Assembly: GCA_021234155.1 (NCBI GenBank)
Contig: JAJEKV010000072.1
Coordinates: forward strand, 4,160,407 to 4,224,406
From: Isoetes taiwanensis
Lineage: Eukaryota; Streptophyta; Lycopodiopsida; Isoetales; Isoetaceae
Reading direction: 5' to 3'
DNA length: 64,000 nt
Below the pieces are notes generated by a model. It was not told the DNA's origin and did not search any database. It was given only the letters and a program-made list of their open reading frames with translations. Of the stretch, positions 56,521 to 64,000 are shown piece by piece. The translations under genes were made by a program, and so were the position numbers. Position 1 is the first letter of the stretch, and each line of letters starts with the position of its first letter.

Positions 56521-57297
56521 CTAACTGGTTTAGCTGCACATATAATTGTAGTGTTTATATACCGATTTGTCTTGCAATACACGAAATATTCAGGCCTAAA
56601 TGATTGTTGCACCATTATTACGCTTGACTTGTGTTTATCTAGTAGTATAAGCTACTAATAATTATGAATTGATTGCTTATGCTGTCTTCTCCTACCTATA
56701 ATTTAATAGATCTGAGGTTAAGGAGTTATGATAGTCTATATATCCTTGGCAATCTGCCTTTGATCATGTCTATGGATCTAATCTCCTAGCATGTACATGT
56801 AATTGAACTGGTTTGGCTGATCTGGCTTGCAATGCACGAAATATGTCTGGCCTAAATGAGCGCTGCACCATTATTATGCCTGAATAATGCTTATCTAGTA
56901 GTGTAAGCTGCTAATAAATATGAACTGATTGCTTATGTTGTCTTCTCTTACCTATATTTTAATAAGATCTGAGGTTAAGAAGTTATGATAGGATGTATAT
57001 CCTTGGAAATCTACCTTTGATCATATCTGTGGATCTAATCTCATGGCCTGTACATGTAATTGAACTGGTTTGGTTGATTTGTCTTGCATTGCACGAAATA
57101 TTCTGGCCTAAATGATGGCTGCACGGTTATTTGGCTTGATTATTGTTTATTTATTAGTGTAAGCTGCTAATAAATAGGAACTGATTGCATTTGCTGCCTT
57201 TTCTTACCCGTAATTTAATAGATCCAAGGTTAAGAAGTTATGATAGGCTTTATATCCTTGTCAATCTGCCTATGATCAGGTCTGTGGTTCTAATATC
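56521..57297. repeat. Three ~256-bp tandem repeats
   Basis: The anchor CACGAAATAT recurs at 56580, 56835 and 57092 (periods 255 and 257). Each unit includes GCCTAAATGA, TGCTAATAA(A/T)TA, a GATCTGAGGTTAAGAAGTTA block and TATCCTTGGCAATCTGCC. By eye the units are roughly 80-85% alike. Confidence 0.85.
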
Positions 57298-57299
57298 TT

Positions 57300-58600
57300 C
57301 ATCCTAAGCAATAAACTTGTAAGAATGTAAGGTGATGTAAAGTTGCAGTTTTTAGCTTTCATAATGCATTAAGGACACCATGCAGCTTCACAATAGGGAA
57401 CTGGCCGACTGAGGTGGAGCATGCATGAAGTTCACAAAAATGCAAAATAAAACTTGCTTACTTATTTGTCTTGCATTTTTATGTCTGTACCAATTTGGGA
57501 ACTCCTTTGATGTGAAGGGTGGTAAACCCAAGAAGTTTATAGCTTACCTGCATGTCCTTTTGATTTTACCCTTCTTAGGCTAATAATTGAATGGTTGGCA
57601 TGCAGGTAACCAAACTTCTTGCTCATCGTTTGGAGTTTATGAATATTCTTCATGAAATAAACATGTATTATGTTGTATTGGCTAAATACTCTTGTAAGTA
57701 TCTTATCTGAAAAATGTTCTAGTGCTGTTTAAACAAGAGGAACAATCAATACCCATCTTACTGCTATACTGAATGCTGGCAGCAAGATATTTTGCACAAA
57801 GAAATACAATGATTACTGATTTTTCTTGTATGAAGGATACTTTCAGTTTATAATTACTTTTTTAATATGGTTCATACTTCTTATAAGCAATATATAACAA
57901 CTTTTTTCGTAATGTCAATATACATATTTTCTATTAATGCTATTTTGTCACTAAGCTGTTCTCTGATACTATGTAGTAATTAGAATATGTAGCAAAATAA
58001 CAGGGGGTTCCAGGGGGATTTGATATGGATGTAAAAATAACAATTCCTGAAACCATAGACCATATATCCCTAAAACAATGGAATGGTTGTTATAAAAAAA
58101 ACATACATTCAAGATAAAAAATAATTACATTAGTTCATTGGGTTAAAGTAGTTCTATTAGGACATTGAGTTATTTTGGTAGAGGTTCGAACTCCCGTATT
58201 TCATATTCTAAAATCTTAGGCAAAGTCGTATAGAGGTTCGATATTCCCTCAAAACCTTAGGCGAAATCGTATTTCATATTTCAAAATCATAGGTGCCTCT
58301 AATCATAAATGACTATGAGCGAAACGAGAGGTGCCCAGAGGCCCTAACATACGATCTGGACTGTAGGATCGACGAATCCGACGACAATGGTAGTCCAGGG
58401 TGCACCTCGTTTAGATATGATGGACCAAATCAAGGCTTAATTATACATGGTCATCTGGTGTATTGTTAGGACTGCTAATTGGATTTTAGATTCCATGAAC
58501 AGGGATTTTAAGATTAAAATTTTGTCTAGGTTTAGACAAGATTAAAGGTTTTTTTTACTTAACTCAATACTCTAGTTTAACTAGAGTCCTTGATTGTGGT
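57300..58600. other. Spacer upstream of the PLE body
   Basis: No gene is recognised. It contains the 57515-57605 block similar to 49213-49310. It could hold the 5' UTR of the PLE. Confidence 0.4.
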
Positions 58601-58613
58601 CACATTATGACAG

Positions 58614-60523
58614 GTGTGCACACTTGGTTTCTTACCATATGTATACTTATTTGTTCAGGAAAAATCTGTCTTTGACATGCAAGATGATGACATCATCATC
58701 CAGTGGATAAAAGAGCTAGCCAGCCTCAAATATAATGAATGTGATGTGGACAGCCCAAGCTATGTAGTTCAAACACTTCTAGCATGTATCAAGAACAAAG
58801 AGATACACACATTTATTACACTCAAGGAAAGGAATCTTATTGATAAATCCAGATCACCTATTACCTATCTCGGCTATAGTTGTTGGTCTAGAATGTTCTA
58901 CAATATGAAAAAAATCAACTTCGAGTTCAATAAATGTAAGGATAGCATTTCACTATTATACAAAGAATTTCCAAGCATTCTCTATAACAGGGCATGTAAT
59001 GAAGATGAAGCAGCCAGAAAATTCGTCGTCGGAATTATGGCCTTTGAAGAGGCCAATAAGATTAACCCTCCCACTTTTGAAAAAGAGGAAAATACTGTCT
59101 CTACTCCTGTATATTTACAGGAAGAAATACATGACTGTCTGTTTTCAGATACAGACCTGACTGAGGAGGACTTTCAAAGTCTTGATGCCAACAAGGCCAA
59201 AACAGATGAATCCAATACTGAGAACTTTTCTCTAACGGATGCTAAAGTCGTGAACAAATTGTTGAATGCAACAGCGCTTCTTATGGCCATGCCATATGGA
59301 AAAGCATGAATTTTGGTGCACTGACCCCGTTAAATCTTGAAACATGGGTGTGCATTGCTGGAATTACTAACACCGAACTGAAAAAGGCAAAATCAGCTGC
59401 ATTTCACATGGCAAAGTCTTGGCTAATATGGAGTGTATGGAAGCGAAGGCGAAGAAAGGTCTTTTATGATAAGCGTATTTCTTCTCAGGTGGTGCTTCAA
59501 GAAATTCGTAAGAAGTTGTATAATTGCTTTCAGATCTCCAATTGGCCTGATCGTATTAAAATTCCAATATGGAGTGATCATCTAAAAGTGATTGATGCTT
59601 CAGGGACATTTCTTACTTCTGGAAGTACTTTGTAATATTTTGAGTGTATAATATGAAGTAAAACACGTTCTTCAAAAAAAAAAAAAAAATCAGCTGCCCT
59701 AAGCTTTGAGAAGATGTTTACAGTTATTGACTTGGCTGAATTACCATTTGACATAACTTTTTTTGATCAGCCCTGCATAAAAAATTCAGGTTTATGTGTC
59801 AAACAGAAAGGACATATGGCCTACACTACCATAACGCGTGATGACTTCTACTTGAAAAGGATCTGGAGATCCTTCTGTCCCTATTTTACATGCAAATGCA
59901 TCAAGAACAATGCCAAGAATTCTTGCAAAAGCGGAATTATTTGGATTGACCATGGATTATGGTATCTCCTCAACAATATGGAAGTTATCTACCCTGATAC
60001 GACACCAATGATGAAAATGGTCATCTTCTCCAAGCTGCTCAACAAAGTGCTAAAACCTGCCATCATTGCCTATGCAGGCTATCTGGATGTGAGAAAAATG
60101 CTCATTGATATGACAATGGCATATGCTAAAACACCCAATGCAAATCTGAAAGCCATGTTTAGTAAGCTGGCTGACTTAGCGGAGAAGACTATTGAACCTG
60201 TTACATTTCTTGAAAAACAAGGGCAGAACAGCAAGAATACCTATATGCAGAAAACAAATTCTAATAAAAGTGGCAGTACTCTGGAATACAACAGAGGGAT
60301 AAACAGGATCATTCCTAAGTACCCTCCAAGAATGCCAAGAATCACAAAAGTTCCAAAGATTGGATATTCAGAAAATGCTTCATCTGCTTCACCTAGCATT
60401 GACCCCAAAGGAACGTCTACGATCAACATGGATGAATATTCTGTTACCAAAGGAGGCAATAAAACTATTTCACTGGAGGACAGTTCAGGACTGGAACTTA
60501 ACTTTGCGAATATTCCCAAGTAA
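58614..60523 (+). CDS. PLE N-terminal region, function unknown
   Basis: Frames 58614-59309, 59306-59400 and 59698-60523 cover this part, with a LINE fragment in between. Visible features: an acidic helical first 200 residues; LTPLNLETWVCIAGITN; LPFDITFFDQPCIKNSG; then RIWRSFCPYFTCKCIKN with a CPYFxCKC cluster and a further Cys that could bind a metal; GIIWIDHGLWYLLNNMEVIY; a helical LLNKVLKPAIIAYAGYLD; and a Ser/Lys-rich tail. The conserved blocks are shared with 25.2-26.1 kb, which shows purifying selection acted on them. I recognise no domain. Genome position before the RT suggests an accessory or nucleic-acid-binding role (inference). Confidence 0.6.
59401..59697 (+). mobile_element. 5'-truncated LINE insertion inside the PLE
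   Basis: A ~285-bp insert ends in an A-rich tail (59674-59689) and is flanked by a perfect 12-bp target duplication AAAATCAGCTGC (59389-59400 and 59686-59697). The insert encodes WLIWSVWKRRRRKVFYDKR, matching the WxxWxxRN-type C-terminus of plant L1 ORF2. The total length with one duplication is 297 bp. The second PLE copy at 25.6 kb has no insert at this point. Confidence 0.9.
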
Positions 60524-60793
60524 AAAGAAGCTAGATACTGAGCCCTGACAGATCTTGGTGATCTATCATAGCACCTTTCATAGAATAATAACTTGACTAT
60601 ATGATGTTACACATATGTGCTTTTGTACGCACGCCATTTTGGCCCGCTGAATGCATTGGCACCTTGACTTGGATAGTCATTCATAATACATATAGTTGTC
60701 GTTTATGATTCTTATGTCTTGAGCATTATTTCATTTACATGTTTCCTGTTATCAAAGTTAGAATACTTCTGATGGTTAACAAAGGATATTCAT

Positions 60794-61333
60794 TTGGTTA
60801 AACAGGGGAACCCAAGATCCATTTATAAAGATCCAAATGGAAAGAGACATCTGCAGAATAACATAGCAAAAAAGCAAGAGCGGATCATTCACATGACTTT
60901 TTTATTCAAGTCATTGGATAGATTTAATATCAGAGGATTATTTCACGATGTGCTGATAGAAATCCTTGACCAAAGAGGGACTGATTTAGTAAATGCAACT
61001 ATTTTTGCCTCGAAATATATAGATCAAATCAGGGATAAAGTCTACAAACCATACAAGGTTTTTGCTGAAGGGGCAGCCAATAAATGCCCTTGCCTTAACC
61101 CGTCTCTAGCAAAGTTTGTTGATCCCAAGATTGGCCACATTCAAACCACTAATCTGGATTTAATTCACTGCCCAAAATTAAAGCTAGCTATGGCCAAAGG
61201 TCTCAATCACATACAGATGCTGGGTTTAGCACACAAACATTCGTGGAAGAATTCTCTGCGCTCTGCTTACAATTTTTCACAGTACATAAGTTTGAGTTGC
61301 TTGACATATCAGAGGATGACATCCAGAAAATAA
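60794..61333 (+). CDS. PLE RT N-terminal extension
   Basis: About 175 codons with a likely 3' splice site at the front (TTAAACAG|GGGAACCC, 60799-60814) in place of a start. It contains IVKP-like basic stretches, MTFLFKSLDRFNIRGLFHDV, then CPCLNPSLAKFVDPKIGHIQ and TTNLDLIHCPKLKLAMAKGL. The 'F-DP--GH---T-NL-----P-L--A-AKG' pattern is one I know from Penelope-like RTs just before the fingers domain. Confidence 0.6.
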   Translation: MVKQGNPRSIYKDPNGKRHLQNNIAKKQERIIHMTFLFKSLDRFNIRGLFHDVLIEILDQRGTDLVNATIFASKYIDQIRDKVYKPYKVFAEGAANKCPCLNPSLAKFVDPKIGHIQTTNLDLIHCPKLKLAMAKGLNHIQMLGLAHKHSWKNSLRSAYNFSQYISLSCLTYQRMTSRK

Positions 61334-61443
61334 AAGAAGTATTGATGCACTATGCTCATGCTGAAATTGTAGATTTCAAAAGAAATGTAAAAGGAAAAAG
61401 GTTCCTATGAGATGACAAAAATGTTACGAAGAACATTGACTGG

Positions 61444-62844
61444 TTGACAAAAAACTTCTACATTGCAGGATTGGATAAAGCAAATAATAATGCAGCATTC
61501 ATATGTCAGAAATTTATTGCTGATAAGGCACTTGATAGGCTCAATAGTGCTGATTTTGAGATCATCAATGAACGCCCTGATACAATAAAAGAAAAATGCA
61601 AAGCTGATATTTGTGGCATGCTTAATACACAGGATCTTCAAAGCAGTAACTTGCCATATTTAATGGCCACTTTCAAAATGCATAAAAATGAATACAGATG
61701 GCTTACAAATGCCCATCACACTGTATTCATAGAAATTGCTGAGGTCATCACTACTATTCTAAACAATGTTTTGGACATATGGCCTCAGATTTGCCACAGA
61801 AATACGGCTAAATATAAATTATGGCATAAAAAGCGGGATAAATGCACTGCTGGATAGTAAATTCTGTCTATGATAGAGTACTTAATCTCCCAACCAAAAT
61901 TCATGATGTATTCTCGGCTGACATTACTAAATGTTACGAAAACATCCCCTTAGAAGGGGAAGATGGCATCTCTGAAATTATGAATGATATTGCTGATTTA
62001 ACATGGGATTACATGAGGGATGACTAACACAAGTTCCATATGCTGGTTAAATCCGACGGGATCAAATATGTTATATGTTGGGAGAAGAACCTTAAAAAGG
62101 ATAAGGAAAGCATATCTTTGATGCGAAATTATAAAAGATCATTTCAAACAAATGAACCAGTGGCTACTCAATCACTGCTATCTGCAAATGGGCAGTAAAA
62201 TATGGAGACAGAGAAAAGGAATACCAATGGGTTTTGCCTCAAGCCCAGCATGGTGTAACATGTATCTTGCCTGGTACGAATTGAAATTCATTCTCAAATT
62301 GGCTCGTGCAAACAGATTTCAAGATATCTATAGATTTCAGTACGCCGCAAGATACATTGATGACCTCAATATCCTTAATGGTGGTAATGTCAAGCAATTC
62401 CTTACAGATGATGCTGAAATCTCAATCTACAATATGCAACACCTTGGAATTAAGGATGAGGCCCAGAGTACAAAAGAGTCGATGGGTATACATGAACAGG
62501 TTGGTTTTAAATGCAATTTCTTGAATGTATCCATTGAGGTCACTGACCAATCTAGGGGGATATTCAACATCATAAGGTATGATAAACACTGCAAATTACC
62601 CTTCACAGCTCAAAAATTTATTATGGCAGATGGATGCAGACCATATGGACAGGCATCAAAGGTTATAATATCTCAAATTCTACCCTATATTTACACCAAC
62701 TCTTGTCCATTCAATGCAGTTGCAGATATTGCTCAACTAGCTCAAGAATTTTGCAAAAATGGATTTGCAAAAGCAGACATTAATAAATTGGTGATACAAG
62801 CTCTAGAAGACGGCCAGTTCCCATGTATCATTTATACAATATAA
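61444..62844 (+). CDS. PLE reverse transcriptase core
   Basis: Frames 61444-61857, 61842-62027 and 62152-62844. Motifs in order: KMHKNEYRWLTNAHHTVFIE with IAEVITTILNNVLDIW (motif 1/2 region), VFSADITKCYENIPLEG (A), GIPMGFASSPAWCNMYLAWY (B), FQYAARYIDDLNILNGGN (C, catalytic Asp pair), FKCNFLNVSIEV (D/E) and a helical thumb up to the TAA after IIYTI. The catalytic Asp residues in A and C are present. Reads as an RNA-templated DNA polymerase of the PLE type. More than one break separates the frames. Confidence 0.75.
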
Positions 62845-63042
62845 ATGATATGCTTAAAGTACTGAAAGCATCACTATAAGGAGAAGCTGATAATGGAGTA
62901 ATAGCAAATATAGGGAGAGTAGGGCCTTTGATGCAGTAAGGCCCTACTCCCCTTACTGTATCCTAAATAATTGAATGCTTAGGAATGCTATCTGAACAAA
63001 GGCCCCTCAAACTACGGAAGGAGGTAGGTTTTTTTATTATTA
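62845..63042. other. PLE 3' flank
   Basis: It contains an inverted repeat: GTAGGGCCTTTGATGCAGTA followed by AGGCCCTAC (62919-62947), able to form a GTAGGGCCT/AGGCCCTAC hairpin soon after the RT stop. This could be a 3' UTR structure. Confidence 0.5.
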
Positions 63043-64000
63043 CTTATAAAGAGTAGTCGATTCATACAAATAATCAAAAGGCTAAAAGGTAAGGTACAAC
63101 TTCTTTTTTTTTTTTTTTTTTTTGAAAAAAGGTAAGGTAAAACTTGTTACACTTATGCAGCCAATTATGCAAAGACGACTCTGAGGAATAGGTTCAATAC
63201 ATGGAGGTGATATGTCCCCGCTGCTTGGCATATAAAACACATGCATACATAGCTTCATCATTGGTGAGAATTATGCAGATGTATAATACTTGGGCTTGTT
63301 ATTACAATTGAAATAGTTAGGCTTCAAATTAACCTCCAATTGCTAAAATAGTAAATAGATGGTTTAAATATTTGAAGTCTATATGGTTCCACGTGCAAAA
63401 TGAGGGAAAACAAAAATATTAGAGCAACAACAGAAATTTGGATAATGGCTGGAAGTTTTCACTGGTCGTGACTCCAACCTAGACGATCTACAAGCAGCTC
63501 AGCCATGCGGGTAAGATTAACACATGCATGACACATAAATAGATAGTCTGTTATCAGTCTGGAATAAAATACTTCACGGTTTATGCCGCCAATGTAAATT
63601 GACACAGCCGGTATTAAGTGCAAAAACTTAGAAAAAGGAAGAATATTTCTCGGATAAATAGGGAGTTCTTTGTGCCAAATGCGGCTCTATATGCTTTTTA
63701 TGCGCCCACTGAGTGTTCGGCAGCATGACAAGGAAGAAAGGCGATCTGGGTATGGCCACAAGGAAAAGAATGGAAGAAGAAAAAGCTAAGTCTGCTAAGG
63801 TGAGAAAGCTCTACCAGTTTCATAAACACGCCAATGTGACCAATTTGGCGAAGGATCCACCACAAAACCCCGAATGCACCTACATCTGATTGGGGCGAGT
63901 AATCATGAAGGATGCCTTCTGAGAAAAGGCAATGAGGCAAATCTTATCCCCATGCAAGACAGCAGAAATTTGTCAAGTTATAGACAATGGCAAAGACATC
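63043..64000 (+). repeat. Right direct repeat (runs off the window)
   Basis: Matches 49857-50331 joined to 55114-55565. Compared with the left copy it has a 24-bp poly-T insert (63103-63126), a ~25-bp extra segment near 63411-63435, and scattered substitutions. It lacks the L1 LINE and, up to the window end, the LINE-A fragment. The last bases read GACAATGGCAAAGACATC, the same place where the left copy is interrupted. Confidence 0.88.
63103..63126 (-). mobile_element. Tail-only retroinsertion
   Basis: A 24-bp insert that is essentially a T20 run, flanked by AAAAGGTAAGGTACAACTT (63084-63102) and AAAAGGTAAGGTAAAACTT (63127-63145). The left repeat has this 19-bp sequence once and no insert. It looks like a poly(A)-only insertion with a ~19-bp target duplication. 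Confidence 0.7.

Larger units (their letters stand above)
58614..62844 (+). mobile_element. Penelope-like retroelement (PLE), mostly preserved
   Basis: Order on the plus strand: an N-terminal region of unknown function with a conserved Cys cluster, a spacer that looks like an intron, an RT N-terminal extension, then the RT core. The RT has the features of Penelope-like and related telomerase-like enzymes: FVDPKIGHIQTTNLDLI ahead of the fingers, DVFSADITKCYENIP (motif A), GIPMGFASSPAWCNMYL (motif B) and ARYIDDLNIL (motif C, YIDD). No GIY-YIG endonuclease is visible on either side, so it belongs with or near the endonuclease-lacking group. It has several breaks and one nested LINE insertion. 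A second, shorter copy lies at 25.2-26.1 kb. Confidence 0.75.

Noticed and set aside
49857-64000. Calling the whole 49.9-64 kb block an LTR retrotransposon because of its direct repeats
   Set aside because: The RT is PLE-type, no gag, protease, integrase or TG...CA ends are seen, and the repeats start at a T run.

Overview
The window looks like nuclear DNA from a land plant, and I favour a seed-free lineage such as a fern. The signs are GT-AG introns, a plant-type class 3 lipase gene, an L1 LINE, a Helitron with a Pif1 helicase, a miniature LTR element, and long AT-rich stretches with no gene. The lineage is inferred, because no rRNA, organelle gene or marker gene is present. Most of the recognisable sequence is mobile DNA in various stages of decay. 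There are no operons.

Layout. 0-11 kb is almost featureless apart from minisatellites. 11.17-14.64 kb (minus) is a nearly full-length, frameshifted non-L1 LINE, called 'LINE-A' here; parts of it recur at 16.1, 36.9, 48.2, 48.9 and 55.6 kb. 17.07-18.57 kb holds a GATA microsatellite followed by a miniature LTR element (TRIM). 18.61-20.9 kb (minus) is the 3' part of a Helitron: helicase remnant, a spliced captured gene fragment, and a hairpin/CTAG end. 25.2-26.1 kb (minus) is a fragment of a Penelope-like retroelement (PLE). 28.1-30.6 kb holds a decayed gene ending in an FCP1-like domain. 31.76-32.21 kb (minus) is a small two-exon gene for a very acidic protein. 32.7-34.0 kb (minus) is a broken, probably transposase-derived gene. 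36.2-37.4 kb holds two LINE fragments. 38.58-39.61 kb (plus) carries three exons of a class 3 lipase, the clearest host gene here. 40.36-40.83 kb is a foldback element.

41.23-46.11 kb is a young tandem array of four ~1.2 kb units. Each unit holds a tRNA-like Pol III promoter on the minus strand, CACGTG G-boxes, and an 8-pentamer heat-shock-element-like block in exact 5-bp phase. This is the most unusual structure in the window.

49.86-64 kb is a nest of retroelements. A PLE with intact-looking reverse transcriptase motifs (58.6-62.8 kb, plus) lies between two direct repeats (49.86-55.57 and 63.04-64.0 kb). The left repeat is split by a 4.8 kb L1 LINE whose empty site survives in the right repeat, and it is interrupted again by a LINE-A 3' fragment. 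The PLE itself carries a short 5'-truncated LINE insertion with a clean 12-bp target duplication.

Only the lipase, the acidic-protein gene and perhaps the FCP1-like domain look like host coding sequence. Everything else of substance is transposon-derived or repeat DNA.
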